Notes: a model not told the origin generated them from the sequence alone. 64,000 nt of DNA from Duganella flavida (GCF_009857445.1 NZ_WWCN01000003.1:434001-498000), one strand, 5' to 3'; counted from the stretch's first letter, positions 9,821-21,425 are shown. Numbers and translations: made by a program.

Positions 9821-9849
9821 ATTTTACAATGCACACCCCTCTATAGCAA
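9821..9849 (-). promoter_or_regulatory. Candidate sigma-70 promoter of ppiD
   Basis: On the minus strand TTGCTA (-35, 9844-9849) and TAAAAT (-10, 9821-9826) are separated by 17 bases. It lies between the tRNA-Asp terminator and the ppiD start. Read by eye only. Confidence 0.45.
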
Positions 9850-9933
9850 GGGCGAATTATTGGCAAAACAGCCACGGCGAACCACAAAAATGTTGCTGCG
9901 GGCGATATTTAATTAAATATCGGCGCGGAAACG

Positions 9934-9968
9934 AAAAAACCCGCAGCCTTATTCAAGCTGCGGGTTTC
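9934..9968 (-). terminator. Terminator of the hupB-tRNA transcript
   Basis: Perfect 11-bp stem (AAACCCGCAGC at 9937-9947, GCTGCGGGTTT at 9957-9967) followed on the minus strand by a T run. It lies 8 bases downstream of the 3' end of the second tRNA-Asp. Confidence 0.9.
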
Positions 9969-9975
9969 TATATTC

Positions 9976-10052
9976 TGGCGGAGCGGACGGGGCTCGAACC
10001 CGCGACCCCCGGCGTGACAGGCCGGTATTCTAACCAACTGAACTACCGCTCC
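9976..10052 (-). tRNA. tRNA-Asp(GUC), copy 2
   Basis: 77 bases including the encoded CCA. The anticodon arm CCGGC-CTGTCAC-GCCGG places anticodon GTC; T-loop GGTTCGAGCC and D-arm AGTTGGTTAGA are standard. It is identical to the copy at 10092-10168. Confidence 0.97.
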
Positions 10053-10091
10053 TAAACGGCATTACGTCGACTTACTAAACTTGATATTTGT

Positions 10092-10168
10092 TGGCGGAGC
10101 GGACGGGGCTCGAACCCGCGACCCCCGGCGTGACAGGCCGGTATTCTAACCAACTGAACTACCGCTCC
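10092..10168 (-). tRNA. tRNA-Asp(GUC), copy 1
   Basis: 77 bases including CCA, identical to the copy at 9976-10052 and separated from it by 39 bases. The anticodon loop CTGTCAC gives GTC. Probably co-transcribed with the upstream tRNA-Val and the downstream copy. Confidence 0.97.
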
Positions 10169-10226
10169 AGCTGAATATCAAGGTGCTACATATTACATTA
10201 AAACTTAATTTCTGGCAAATGTTTCT

Positions 10227-10302
10227 TGGTGGGCGGTGAGAGGCTCGAACTCCCGACCTAAGCCTTGTAAGGGCTCCGCTCTACCAACTGAGCTAACCGC
10301 CC
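10227..10302 (-). tRNA. tRNA-Val(UAC)
   Basis: 76 bases including CCA. The acceptor begins GGGCGGT, the anticodon arm is GAGCC-CTTACAA-GGCTT with anticodon TAC, and the T-arm has GAGTTCGAGCC. It is the first tRNA after hupB on the minus strand, 61 bases from the hupB stop with no T-tailed hairpin between, so co-transcription with hupB is likely. Confidence 0.97.
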
Positions 10303-10363
10303 ATTTGCCTTTATGAGCAGCCTAGTTATGTACTTCTTAACCGTTGCTGCTCACTGAAGTCCG

Positions 10364-10636
10364 TTAGTTTACAGCATCTTTCAAAGCTTTACCAGCTTTA
10401 AATTTAGGAACTTTAGCTGCTTCAATGGTGATCTCTTCTTTGGTGCGCGGGTTGCGGCCGGTGCGGGCAGCGCGTTCGCTCACAGAGAAGGTACCAAAGC
10501 CAACCAGGGTCACGCTGTCGTTTTTTTGCAGGGTGGTGGTTACGCCGTCGATCACTGCGTCCAGCGCGCGAGCAGCAGCCGCTTTCGAAATATCAGCGGT
10601 GGTGGCGATATGGTCGATCAATTCAGTCTTATTCAA
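10364..10636 (-). CDS. hupB: DNA-binding protein HU-beta
   Basis: 90 residues, the standard HU length. It begins [11 protein letters not shown] and has the conserved beta-arm segment [13 protein letters not shown] and the C-terminal [12 protein letters not shown] helix. A nucleoid-associated homodimer or heterodimer that bends DNA. It lies directly downstream of lon as in many proteobacteria but is separated from it by a strong terminator, and it has its own near-consensus promoter at 10709-10738. The ATG is preceded by a GGGGAA Shine-Dalgarno-like run. Confidence 0.97.
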   Translation of the reverse strand: MNKTELIDHIATTADISKAAAARALDAVIDGVTTTLQKNDSVTLVGFGTFSVSERAARTGRNPRTKEEITIEAAKVPKFKAGKALKDAVN

Positions 10637-10667
10637 AGCAATTCCCCGTCACAAAGGTTATATCGTT

Positions 10668-10690
10668 GTTTCCATTTAAAACATGGAAAC
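10668..10690. repeat. 8-bp inverted repeat in the hupB leader
   Basis: GTTTCCAT (10668-10675) and ATGGAAAC (10683-10690) form a perfect inverted repeat with a 7-base spacer, 10-30 bases downstream of the predicted hupB transcription start. It could be an operator or a leader hairpin. Confidence 0.5.
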
Positions 10691-10708
10691 AGAAAAATTT
10701 CAGGCCGT

Positions 10709-10738
10709 ATTAAACAAGCCAGCCCACCTTGGTGTCAA
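10709..10738 (-). promoter_or_regulatory. Sigma-70 promoter of hupB
   Basis: On the minus strand TTGACA (-35, 10733-10738) is a perfect consensus and TTTAAT (-10, 10709-10714) matches 5 of 6, with an 18-base spacer. It sits between the lon terminator and hupB. Confidence 0.65.
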
Positions 10739-10756
10739 GGCTGCACAATAGAAAAA

Positions 10757-10800
10757 TAAGTAAAAATAAAAAAACGGGCACTATAAAAGTGCCCGTTTTC
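10757..10800 (-). terminator. Terminator downstream of lon
   Basis: Perfect 11-bp stem AAAACGGGCAC (10771-10781) / GTGCCCGTTTT (10789-10799), 7-base loop, followed on the minus strand by a long T-rich tail. Confidence 0.9.
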
Positions 10801-10820
10801 TTAGTAATGCAGCTAAACAG

Positions 10821-13232
<2,412 letters not shown>

Positions 13233-13364
13233 GGCGTACCTTATGTGAAAGCGTGATTATGATGTGGGCGCTGTTTTGCCAAATCACAAGACCGACCTAC
13301 AAGAAATAATTCCCTTATAAAAAGAATGTTTTTCAAAGAAGCAGTCCTACTCTAAAAGTAAGGC

Positions 13365-13408
13365 TAAATAAAAAAGCCACGCGCGACACAGGTGTCACGA
13401 GTGGCTTT
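13365..13408 (-). terminator. Terminator downstream of clpX
   Basis: Stem AAAGCCAC (13373-13380) / GTGGCTTT (13401-13408) encloses a second GACAC/GTGTC stem. On the minus strand it is followed by TTTTTTATTT. The 280-base region 13233-13512 otherwise holds only the lon leader and promoter region. Confidence 0.85.
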
Positions 13409-13512
13409 CCGAATGAAGCCTGTATTCTTTTATTGATTTTTATTGTACCGCCTTGCCCCATGGATGCGAAATGAATTTTTGCAGTGGCGCGGGACAAGTG
13501 TGCACAAGTTAT

Positions 13513-14781
13513 TTAATTCTCACCAGAGGCTTTTGCCTGCTCCTGATAAATCAACAAAGGTTTAGCGCCACTGGTGATGGTATTCTCATCAATAACCACT
13601 TTAGTGACATTGGTTTCATTTGGCAGCTCGTACATGGTATCGAGCAGCGCATGTTCCAGGATCGAACGCAGACCACGGGCGCCGGTTTTGCGCGCCAGTG
13701 CTTTCTTGGCGATCGCGTGCAGGCCAGCCGGACGGATTTCCAGTTCCGCGCCTTCCATTTCCAGCAGCTTGGAATACTGCTTGATCAGCGCATTCTTCGG
13801 CTCGACCAGGATCTGGATCAGCGCTTCTTCGGTCAGCTCGGCCAGGGTGGCAACCACCGGCAGACGGCCCACCAGCTCAGGGATCAGACCGAATTTGATC
13901 AGGTCTTCCGGTTCCGCTTCCATCAGCACGTCGCTGACATTGCGCTCGGACTTGCTCTTCACCGAAGCGCCGAAACCGATGCCGGATTTCTCCGAGCGGT
14001 TCTCGATCACTTTGGCCAGGCCGTCAAACGCGCCGCCGCAAATGAACATGATGTTGGTGGTGTCGATCTGCACGAAGTCCTGGTTAGGATGCTTGCGGCC
14101 GCCTTGTGGCGGTACCGAAGCCATGGTGCCTTCGATCAGTTTCAACAGCGCTTGCTGAACGCCCTCGCCCGACACGTCGCGGGTAATCGATGGGTTGTCT
14201 GACTTGCGCGAAATCTTGTCGATCTCGTCGATGTAGACGATGCCGCGCTGGGCCTTGTCGACATCGTAGTTGCAACTTTGCAACAGCTTCTGGATGATGT
14301 TCTCAACGTCCTCGCCCACGTAGCCGGCTTCGGTCAGCGTGGTGGCGTCGGCGATCACGAACGGCACGTTCAGCATGCGCGCCAAAGTCTGGGCCAGCAG
14401 GGTTTTACCCGAACCGGTAGGACCGACCAGCAGGATGTTGGACTTAGCCAGTTCGACGTCGTCTTTCTTGCCCAGGTGCTTGAGGCGCTTGTAGTGGTTG
14501 TACACCGCCACTGACAGGATGCGCTTGGCCGTTTGCTGGCCAATGACGTACTGGTCCAGCAAGTCCTTGATTTCATGCGGCGTCGGCAGGTCCGACTTGG
14601 CGCCCGTCACCGACTCGATGGCCGAGGTTTCGTCGCGGATGATGTCATTGCACAGGTCAATGCACTCATCGCAAATGAAGACCGATGGTCCGGCGATGAG
14701 TTTCTTCACCTCGTGCTGGCTTTTGCCGCAGAACGAGCAGTACAGAAGTTTTTCGCCGCTGGAGGATTTTTTGTCTGACAT
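13513..14781 (-). CDS. clpX: ATP-dependent Clp protease ATP-binding subunit ClpX
   Basis: 422 residues, matching the family. N-terminal zinc-binding domain with Cys15, Cys18, Cys37 and Cys40; Walker A GPTGSGKT (120-127); pore-1 loop GYVGED (153-158); Walker [10 protein letters not shown] with Asp185-Glu186. Cytosolic hexameric unfoldase that feeds ClpP. It lies directly downstream of clpP, but a stem-loop at 14866-14908 lies between them, so clpX may be partly uncoupled from clpP. The gene is followed by its own terminator. Confidence 0.98.
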   Translation of the reverse strand: MSDKKSSSGEKLLYCSFCGKSQHEVKKLIAGPSVFICDECIDLCNDIIRDETSAIESVTGAKSDLPTPHEIKDLLDQYVIGQQTAKRILSVAVYNHYKRLKHLGKKDDVELAKSNILLVGPTGSGKTLLAQTLARMLNVPFVIADATTLTEAGYVGEDVENIIQKLLQSCNYDVDKAQRGIVYIDEIDKISRKSDNPSITRDVSGEGVQQALLKLIEGTMASVPPQGGRKHPNQDFVQIDTTNIMFICGGAFDGLAKVIENRSEKSGIGFGASVKSKSERNVSDVLMEAEPEDLIKFGLIPELVGRLPVVATLAELTEEALIQILVEPKNALIKQYSKLLEMEGAELEIRPAGLHAIAKKALARKTGARGLRSILEHALLDTMYELPNETNVTKVVIDENTITSGAKPLLIYQEQAKASGEN

Positions 14782-14865
14782 GGGCAGTTTTCTTTGGTTA
14801 CAGGATGCAAGTAATCAGTGCAATGCGGCCCGGAAACTCCGCCTGCATTCACATGCTACCCGAAA

Positions 14866-14908
14866 TAAAAACGAAACGCCCGAACGATTAATCGCCCGAG
14901 CGTTTTTT
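14866..14908 (-). terminator. Hairpin terminator/attenuator between clpP and clpX
   Basis: An 8-bp stem (AACGCCCG at 14875-14882, CGAGCGTT at 14897-14904, one G-T pair) has A/T-rich tails on both sides; on the minus strand it is followed by TTTCGTTTTTATTT. It would reduce read-through from clpP into clpX. Confidence 0.7.
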
Positions 14909-14931
14909 CTAGCTATGCTGCAAAGGTTGCA

Positions 14932-15558
14932 TCAAGCCCGGTTGGTCAACATTTTGTCGATCAAGCCGTACTCTACCGCTTCTTCTGCCGACATGAAACG
15001 GTCACGATCGGTATCTTTGGCGATCTGTTCAACGGTTTGGCCGCTGCGTTCTGCCATGATCGAGTTCAGCCGGTGGCGCAGGTACAGGATTTCCTTGGCC
15101 TGGATTTCGATATCCGAAGCCATACCTTGCGAGCCGCCCGAAGGCTGGTGAATCATGATGCGCGAGTTCGGCAGCGAGAAGCGCTTGCCTTTGGCGCCTG
15201 CGGCCAGCAGGAATGCGCCCATCGAGGCGGCAATGCCGGTGCACAGGGTCGATACATCAGGCTTGATGAACTGCATGGTATCGTAGATCGCCAGGCCGGC
15301 CGAAACCGAGCCACCTGGGGAGTTGATGTACAGCGAGATGTCCTTGTCTGGATTTTCGCTTTCCAGGAACAGCAGCTGGGCGACCACCAGATTGGCCATT
15401 TGGTCGTTGACCGGACCGACCATGAAGATAATACGTTCCTTCAGCAGACGCGAGTAGATGTCATAAGAGCGCTCGCCGCGACCGCTTTGTTCCACCACCA
15501 TCGGCACCAGGCCGAGCATTTCGGTGTCCAGCGCCGGATTTCGGTTCATACCAGTCAT
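14932..15558 (-). CDS. clpP: ATP-dependent Clp protease proteolytic subunit ClpP
   Basis: 208 residues. The catalytic triad is visible as Ser112 (GIAASMGAF), His137 (RIMIHQP) and Asp186, one residue offset from E. coli ClpP precursor numbering; a short N-terminal propeptide is expected to be removed. It forms the tetradecameric peptidase chamber used with ClpX. It lies 67 bases downstream of tig, in the conserved tig-clpP-clpX order. An in-frame ATG three codons in (MNRNPAL) is an alternative start. Confidence 0.98.
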   Translation of the reverse strand: MTGMNRNPALDTEMLGLVPMVVEQSGRGERSYDIYSRLLKERIIFMVGPVNDQMANLVVAQLLFLESENPDKDISLYINSPGGSVSAGLAIYDTMQFIKPDVSTLCTGIAASMGAFLLAAGAKGKRFSLPNSRIMIHQPSGGSQGMASDIEIQAKEILYLRHRLNSIMAERSGQTVEQIAKDTDRDRFMSAEEAVEYGLIDKMLTNRA

Positions 15559-15625
15559 TCTATTTCCTTGTGAAGCAGCTTTAAGGGCCGGAATGACAAT
15601 AATACATCATCCGGCCCAAACTGAA

Positions 15626-16966
15626 TTACGCCTGAGCGTTGCTTCCCATCAGTTCGTCAAAGGCGATTGCCTTGGACGAAGTTTTCGACAGGCCCAGTAC
15701 GTAGTTGACGACGTTTTCTTCCAATACAAGGGCTTCAACTTCGGCCAGACGACGACGGTCGCTGTAGTAGTACTTCAGCACTTCGCGTGGATCTTCGTAG
15801 CTTTGTGCGAAGTCTTCGATCTGGGCTTTTACTTGTTCTGGCTGCGCTTGCAGGTTGTTTTCGCCAACCAGTTGCGACAGGATCAGACCCAGGCGTACGC
15901 GACGCTCGGCTTTTTCTGCGAACAGTTCTGGTGGGAATGGCACGTCTTTAACGTTCATGCCGCGCTGAGCCATGTCTTGACGGGTCATTTCAGCCAGGCG
16001 CTCGGTGTCTTGAGCAACCAGCGATTTTGGCACGTCCAGGGTGGCGGTCTTGACCAGGGTGTCCATCACGGCTTCTTTGTTGCGTGCTTTCACGCGGCCA
16101 GCGACTTCACGCTCCAGGTTGACTTTGATGTCTTCGCGCATTTTAGCCACGTCGCCATCGGCCACGCCCAGCGATTTAGCGAATTCTGCGTCAACTTCCG
16201 GCAGGTGGGCCCACTCCAGCTTTTGCAGGGTGATGGTGAACGAAGCGGTTTTACCGGCTACGTCTTTACCGTGGTAGTCCTCTGGGAATGCCAGTGGGAA
16301 GGTCTTGGCTTCGCCGACTTTCAGGCCAACGGTAGCAGCTTCGAATTCTGGCAGCATGCGGCCTTCGCCCAGTACGAATGGGTAGCCTTCAGCTTTACCG
16401 CCTGGGAATTCCACGCCGTCGATCGAGCCAACGAAGTCTACGGTCACGCGGTCGCCATTAGCAGCAACAGCTTCGCCGCCGTCGCCGTGTTCGCCAGCTT
16501 CGCCTTTGGTGTGGAAGTGCACGCGCTGTTTGCGCAGGATGTCGATGGTCTTGTCGATTTCAGCGTCGCTGACGTCGGCTTTGACGGTTTCGATTTCTAC
16601 GGTGGTCAGGTCGCCGATAACGACTTCTGGGTAGACTTCGAAGGTTGCATCGAAGGTCAGCACGCCAGCTGGCGATTCTTGCTTAGGTTCGATGTTAGGG
16701 TAGCCAGCTACGCGCAGTTGTGCTTCGTTTGCGGCGTCGTTGAAAGCGCGGCCAACTTTATCATTCAGCACTTCGGTCTCGATCTGATAACCGTATTGTG
16801 CTGCGACCATTTTCAGAGGAACTTTGCCCGGACGGAAGCCTGGTGCCTTAGCCGTTTTGGCTTGCACTTTCAGGCGCTTCTCAACTTCAGCGCGGACTTC
16901 GGTCAGCGGGAAGGAGATCGTGATACGACGTTCGAGTTTGCCCAAGGTTTCGACTGCAGTTGCCAT
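15626..16966 (-). CDS. tig: Trigger factor, ribosome-associated chaperone
   Basis: 446 residues from the ATG at 16966 ([14 protein letters not shown]); an upstream in-frame TTG at 16981 would add five residues and is less likely. Order: ribosome-binding N-domain with the tail signature [17 protein letters not shown]-type PPIase domain (near [20 protein letters not shown]), and C-terminal arms. It binds nascent chains at the ribosome exit tunnel. The start codon lies only 32 bases after the 3' end of tRNA-Leu, so its mRNA is probably made by processing of a tRNA-tig transcript. Confidence 0.97.
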   Translation of the reverse strand: MATAVETLGKLERRITISFPLTEVRAEVEKRLKVQAKTAKAPGFRPGKVPLKMVAAQYGYQIETEVLNDKVGRAFNDAANEAQLRVAGYPNIEPKQESPAGVLTFDATFEVYPEVVIGDLTTVEIETVKADVSDAEIDKTIDILRKQRVHFHTKGEAGEHGDGGEAVAANGDRVTVDFVGSIDGVEFPGGKAEGYPFVLGEGRMLPEFEAATVGLKVGEAKTFPLAFPEDYHGKDVAGKTASFTITLQKLEWAHLPEVDAEFAKSLGVADGDVAKMREDIKVNLEREVAGRVKARNKEAVMDTLVKTATLDVPKSLVAQDTERLAEMTRQDMAQRGMNVKDVPFPPELFAEKAERRVRLGLILSQLVGENNLQAQPEQVKAQIEDFAQSYEDPREVLKYYYSDRRRLAEVEALVLEENVVNYVLGLSKTSSKAIAFDELMGSNAQA

Positions 16967-16998
16967 GTAAAAATCGTCCAAAAAATAAGAAATACAGT

Positions 16999-17085
16999 TG
17001 GTGCGAGGAGGGGGACTCGAACCCCCACACCATTGCTGGCGTCAGGACCTAAACCTGGTGCGTCTACCAATTTCGCCATCCTCGC
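16999..17085 (-). tRNA. tRNA-Leu(UAG)
   Basis: 87 bases including CCA. A class II tRNA with a long variable arm. The anticodon arm CCAGG-TTTAGGT-CCTGA gives anticodon TAG, with one mismatch (C-A) at the base of the stem. The T-arm is GGGGGTTCGAGTCCCCC. It lies 32 bases upstream of tig. Confidence 0.96.
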
Positions 17086-17096
17086 GGCTTGTTTGC

Positions 17097-17140
17097 ACAA
17101 AAGCAAAGGGCGACCTGTAAGTGAAAAGGGTCGCCCTCTT
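17097..17140 (-). terminator. Hairpin between the RND operon and tRNA-Leu
   Basis: A 9-bp stem, AGGGCGACC (17107-17115) and GGTCGCCCT (17129-17137), with a 13-base loop. On the minus strand it is followed by TTTGCTTTT. It may terminate the RND operon, but a -10-like TAGAAT (minus strand, 17179-17184) upstream of it leaves open that it is a leader hairpin of the tRNA-Leu/tig transcript. Confidence 0.6.
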
Positions 17141-17256
17141 CCTGCTTTCAGAGCAGGAGCTTTCAACTTCAACGCGATATTCTAACGGGTTTTTCGCGGA
17201 ATGGTGACGATTTTTACCATGTCGCCAACATTCCGCTGTTTTTCGCCCATTTTTGC

Positions 17257-20200
17257 TTATTTATTGGGCTTTTTCACTCTAAACCAGGCCGCATACAGCG
17301 CTGGCAGGAACAATAAAGTGAGTGCTGTGGCCAAAATCAGACCGCCCATGATGGCTACCGCCATCGGCCCCCAGAATACCGAGCGCGACAATGGGATCAT
17401 TGCCAGCGCTGCCGCAGCGGCCGTCAGGATGATAGGACGGCAACGGCGCACCGCCGATTCGACGATGGCAGTCCACGGATCGTGGCCAGCTTTGATGTCT
17501 TGCTCAATCTGGTCGACCAGGATCACCGAGTTGCGGATGATCATGCCGAACAGCGCGATGATGCCGAGGTTGGCCACGAAGCCCAAAGGACGGCCCAGCA
17601 ACAGCAAGGCCATCGCCGCCCCTGCCACGCCCAGCGGGCCAGTCAGGAACACCAGCAGCGAACGCGAGAAGCTGTGCAGCTGCAGCATCAACAGCGTGAA
17701 GATCAGGAACACCGCCAAGGGCAGATTGGCCGCAATCGAGGCTTCCGCTGCGCCGCTATCCGAAGCCGCGCCTTTGACACGGATGGCGTAGCCGGCGGGC
17801 AGCGCATCACGCAGCGCTTTCAGTTGCGGCTCGATCTGGCCGGAGACGGTTGGGCCCTGGATGTTATCTGCAACGTCGGACTGCACGGTAATCGCCCAGT
17901 CACGCCCTTCCCGCCACACCACGCCCGGCTCCCACACAAAGTGGGCGCGCGCCAGTTGACTGATCGGCACCGACTTGCCGCTGGCAGTCGGGATATTGGT
18001 GTCGTTCAGCACGGAGATAGTGTTGCGCTCTTCAATCGGCTGGCGGATCTGGATGTCGATCAGCTTGATACCTTCGCGGAACTGGCCAATGGCGGTGCCG
18101 GACAAGATCGTGTTCGCAGCACGCATCACGGTTTGCGAAGTCACGCCCAGCGCGCGCATCTTGTCCTGGTCGAGATCGAGGCGCAGCACCTTGATCGACT
18201 CGTTCCAGTTGTCGTTCACGCCAATGGTGTTTGGATTGGCGCGCATGATGTCTTTCACCTGGTCGGCAATCGCGCGCACCTTGTCCACTTCCGTGCCAGT
18301 GACGCGGAACTGCACCGGATACGGCACCGGCGGCCCGTTAGGCAGCAGCTTGACGCGGCCGCGCACCTCAGGGAAATCATGCTTGAACACGTCGACGATC
18401 TTGTCGCGCAGCGCGGTGCGTGCTTTCAAGTCCTTCGGCAGCACCACGATCTGCGACACGTTCGTCTGCGGGAAAATCTGGTCCAGCGGCAGGTAGAAGC
18501 GCGGCGAGCCGGTGCCGACGTAGCTAGTCACGCTGACCACGCCCTCCTGCTTGCGGATGAAGGCTTCGAACTTCTTCACCTGCGCTTCGTTGGCGCTGAA
18601 GGTCGTGCCTTCCGGCGTCCACAATTCCACCATCAGCTCAGGACGGCTCGAATCCGGGAAGAACTGCTTCTCGATGAACTTGAAGCCGTAAATACCCAGC
18701 GCGAACACAGCCAGCGTGGCGCCGATGGTGATCCAGCGGAATTCAACGCACCAGTTGACCAGCGCACGGAACTTGCGGAAGCCCGGCGTGTCGAACAACT
18801 CATGCTCGCCACCGCCGTCGCCATGCGGCTTCACTTTCAGCAGGACGTAGCCCAGGTAAGGCGTGAAGGTCACTGCCACCACCCACGAAATTACCAGCGC
18901 CAGCGCGTTAACCGAAAACAGCGAGAAGGTGTACTCGCCTGCTGCGGACTTGGCCAGGCCGATCGGCAGGAAACCTGCGACGGTAATCAGCGTACCGGTC
19001 AGCATCGGGATGGCGGTCGATTTGTAGGCGAAGGTGGCGGCGTCGAAGCGCGACATGCCCTCTTCCATTTTGCGCACCATCATTTCCACGGCGATGATGG
19101 CGTCATCCACCAGCAGGCCCAGCGCGATGATCAGCGCCCCCAGCGAAATTTTGTGCAGGTCAATGTCCAGCATGCGCATGAACAGGAAGGTCACCGACAG
19201 CACCAGCGGAATACTCAGTGCCACCACCAGGCCCGGACGGACGTCCAGACGCAGCTTCGGCTTGCTATGCAAACCTAGCGCCACAAAGCTGACGGCCAGC
19301 ACGATCAACACCGCCTCAATCAGCGTGTGCACGAACTCGCCCACCGAGGCTTTCACGGCCTCAGGCTGATCGGACACGCGCTCCAGCTCGATACCAACCG
19401 GCAGCTTGGCCTTCATCTCGCGCACGGTTTTCTCCATGTGCTTGCCAAGCTGGATGATGTTGCCGCCCTTTTCCATCGACACACCAAGGCCGATCACTTC
19501 CTTGCCATTGAAGCGCATCTTGTTGCCCGGCGGGTCCTGGTACTCGCGCTTGATGGTGGCGAAGTCGCCAAGGCGGAAGGTGGTGCCGTTGGCCCGCAAC
19601 TCCAGCTCTTCAAGATCCTTGACGGTCTTCAGGGCGCCAGTCACGCGCACTTGCAGATTATCGGTCGGCGTTACCAGCACGCCGGTAGCTTCCACCGAGT
19701 TCTGCGTGGCGATCTGGTTAACGATGGCCTCGAACGGAATGCCCAGCTGGGCAAATTTCTTGTGCGAGAACTCGATATTGATCTTCTCGTCCTGCACGCC
19801 GAACAGCTCGACCTTGGACACCAGCGGCACGGCCAGCAACTGCTGGCGCACGAAGTCGGCGTAGTCCTTCATCTCAGCGTAAGTAAAGCCGTCGCCGGAC
19901 AGCGCGAAAATGGAACCGTAGGTATCGCCGAACTCATCGTTAAAGAACGGCCCCTGCACGCCGGACGGCAGCGTGCCGCGGATATCGCCTATCTTCTTGC
20001 GCACCTGGTACCACGACTGCGCCACCTCTTTCGGCGGCGCCGATTCACGCAGCTTGAGGATGATGGTAGTCTCGCCCGGCTTGGAGTAGCTGGAAATCTC
20101 GTCGATATCCGGCGTTTCCTGCAGCTTTTTCTCCAGCTTGTCAGTGACCTGCTCAGCCATTTGCAGCGAAGTCGCGCCCGGCCAGTTGGCCCGCACCACC

Positions 20201-20346
20201 ATCGCGCGGAAGGTGAACGGCGGATCTTCATCCTGGCCGAGGTTGGAATAACTGAGCGCGCCACCAATGAGCAGCACCGCGATCAGGTAACGGGTCAGCG
20301 GGATATGCTCCAGCGCCCAGCGTGAGAGGTTGAATCCTTCCTTCAT
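17257..20346 (-). CDS. RND-family efflux permease (AcrB/HAE1-like)
   Basis: 1,029 residues, typical of trimeric inner-membrane RND pumps. Visible: the N-terminal transmembrane helix after RYLIAVLLIGGAL, two large periplasmic loops, twelve expected helices, and the proton-relay pair Asp-Asp in GLLVDDAIIAVE (about residues 405-415, helix 4). It exports drugs or other small molecules using proton-motive force with a periplasmic adaptor and an outer-membrane channel. Its start overlaps the adaptor stop by 4 bases. No TolC-like channel gene follows, so an unlinked one must be used. Substrate not predictable. Confidence 0.92.
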   Translation of the reverse strand: MKEGFNLSRWALEHIPLTRYLIAVLLIGGALSYSNLGQDEDPPFTFRAMVVRANWPGATSLQMAEQVTDKLEKKLQETPDIDEISSYSKPGETTIILKLRESAPPKEVAQSWYQVRKKIGDIRGTLPSGVQGPFFNDEFGDTYGSIFALSGDGFTYAEMKDYADFVRQQLLAVPLVSKVELFGVQDEKINIEFSHKKFAQLGIPFEAIVNQIATQNSVEATGVLVTPTDNLQVRVTGALKTVKDLEELELRANGTTFRLGDFATIKREYQDPPGNKMRFNGKEVIGLGVSMEKGGNIIQLGKHMEKTVREMKAKLPVGIELERVSDQPEAVKASVGEFVHTLIEAVLIVLAVSFVALGLHSKPKLRLDVRPGLVVALSIPLVLSVTFLFMRMLDIDLHKISLGALIIALGLLVDDAIIAVEMMVRKMEEGMSRFDAATFAYKSTAIPMLTGTLITVAGFLPIGLAKSAAGEYTFSLFSVNALALVISWVVAVTFTPYLGYVLLKVKPHGDGGGEHELFDTPGFRKFRALVNWCVEFRWITIGATLAVFALGIYGFKFIEKQFFPDSSRPELMVELWTPEGTTFSANEAQVKKFEAFIRKQEGVVSVTSYVGTGSPRFYLPLDQIFPQTNVSQIVVLPKDLKARTALRDKIVDVFKHDFPEVRGRVKLLPNGPPVPYPVQFRVTGTEVDKVRAIADQVKDIMRANPNTIGVNDNWNESIKVLRLDLDQDKMRALGVTSQTVMRAANTILSGTAIGQFREGIKLIDIQIRQPIEERNTISVLNDTNIPTASGKSVPISQLARAHFVWEPGVVWREGRDWAITVQSDVADNIQGPTVSGQIEPQLKALRDALPAGYAIRVKGAASDSGAAEASIAANLPLAVFLIFTLLMLQLHSFSRSLLVFLTGPLGVAGAAMALLLLGRPLGFVANLGIIALFGMIIRNSVILVDQIEQDIKAGHDPWTAIVESAVRRCRPIILTAAAAALAMIPLSRSVFWGPMAVAIMGGLILATALTLLFLPALYAAWFRVKKPNK

Positions 20347-21425
20347 TTGCCGACCCCGTCGTTACCGAGGATCGTGACCTTCTGGCCCGGCTTGAGCAGG
20401 TTGACGCCAGCCGTGACCACGGTCTGGCCGGCCTTCACGCCGCTAGCCAGCACGATATCGTTGCCCGCCACACCGCCGATGGCAACCGGCACCAGCTTGA
20501 CCGCGCCCTGCTCCACGATCCACACCGAGGTGGCTTTTTTCTCATAGAACAGCGCGGTCAGCGGCACTTTGATCTGTGGCGTCGGCGTTTTGGAGGCGAA
20601 CTGCACCACGGCAGTCATGCCCAGTTTGGCTTCGGCCAGCGAGTCGGGAATCGACACTTTGACGGTGTAGGTACGGGTGGAAGGATCAGCCACCGGCGAA
20701 ATTTCGCGAATCTTGCCGGCCACCGCGTTCTTTGGATCGGCCCACAGGCGCACCTGCACGTCGGGAACGCGGCGCAAGCTGTCCACCTTATCTTCGGGAA
20801 TGCCGATGACGATTTCCTTCTCGCCCGATTTGGCCACATTCACCACCGGCGTACCAGCCGCAACCACTTGGCCGATCTCGGCGCTGACCGCCGTCACCAC
20901 ACCATCCACATCCGACAGCAGCGAGGCATAGCCGGCCTGGTTGGACTGGCCGCGATAACCAGCCTGCGCCGCATCCACATTGGCTTGGGCGGCTTTGTAA
21001 GTGGAATCCTTGGCGTCCAGCACAGCCTGGCTGACGAAGCTCTTACTGCGCAGTTCCTGGTAACGCTGCAGCTCGGCCTTGGCGAGGTCGCGATTGGTCT
21101 CGGCCGCACGCAAGTTAGCCAGCGCCTGTGCCTGCGACAGCTGCAAGTCCTGCGGATCAAGCTGCATCAGTACCTGGCCCTTCTTGATCAGTGTGCCCAC
21201 ATCCACCTTGCGGCTGACAATCTTGCCGGCGACGCGGAAACCGAGGCGCGACTCCACCCGCGCCTTCACTTCACCGGAAAATTCGGCATTCACATCGACG
21301 TCGCTGCTGGCTAGCGAGATGGCGCGCACCGGGCGGATATCTTCTGTTTTCTCCGCCTGCTTGGAGCAAGCGCCCAGTACAGCCAGCGCCGAGGCGGCGA
21401 CCAGCACATTCTTGAGAGTAGACAC
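20343..21425 (-). CDS. RND efflux periplasmic adaptor subunit (membrane fusion lipoprotein)
   Basis: 360 residues from a GTG start at 21425, preceded by AAGGAAG. The lipobox LAVLGAC places the lipidated Cys at residue 20, so it is an inner-membrane-anchored periplasmic lipoprotein. Order: barrel-sandwich/lipoyl half-motif (around GKIVSRKVDVGTLIKKGQVL), alpha-helical hairpin (about 85-155), second lipoyl half, beta-barrel and membrane-proximal domain. It is the first gene of the two-gene RND operon, with a good promoter at 21465-21492. Confidence 0.92.
   Translation of the reverse strand: MSTLKNVLVAASALAVLGACSKQAEKTEDIRPVRAISLASSDVDVNAEFSGEVKARVESRLGFRVAGKIVSRKVDVGTLIKKGQVLMQLDPQDLQLSQAQALANLRAAETNRDLAKAELQRYQELRSKSFVSQAVLDAKDSTYKAAQANVDAAQAGYRGQSNQAGYASLLSDVDGVVTAVSAEIGQVVAAGTPVVNVAKSGEKEIVIGIPEDKVDSLRRVPDVQVRLWADPKNAVAGKIREISPVADPSTRTYTVKVSIPDSLAEAKLGMTAVVQFASKTPTPQIKVPLTALFYEKKATSVWIVEQGAVKLVPVAIGGVAGNDIVLASGVKAGQTVVTAGVNLLKPGQKVTILGNDGVGK

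Noticed and set aside
9976..10168. Duplicated tRNA-Asp as a possible integration (att) site
   Set aside because: Both copies are complete with normal anticodon arms and no integrase or foreign segment lies next to them; this is a tandem tRNA duplication.
10303..10363. TGAGCAGC / GCTGCTCA inverted repeat between hupB and tRNA-Val as a terminator
   Set aside because: The loop is about 24 bases and no T run follows, so it is not a convincing terminator.
13233..13330. Heat-shock (sigma-32) promoter of lon
   Set aside because: CTTGTG and a CCCACAT-like -10 are only partial matches; not strong enough to list as a site.
15524..17185. A 553-codon plus-strand frame across tig and clpP
   Set aside because: It runs antisense through a tRNA gene and two conserved genes, so it is not a protein gene.
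17482..19278. A 598-codon plus-strand frame opposite the RND permease
   Set aside because: Antisense to a strongly conserved transporter gene and rich in His/Gln/Arg.
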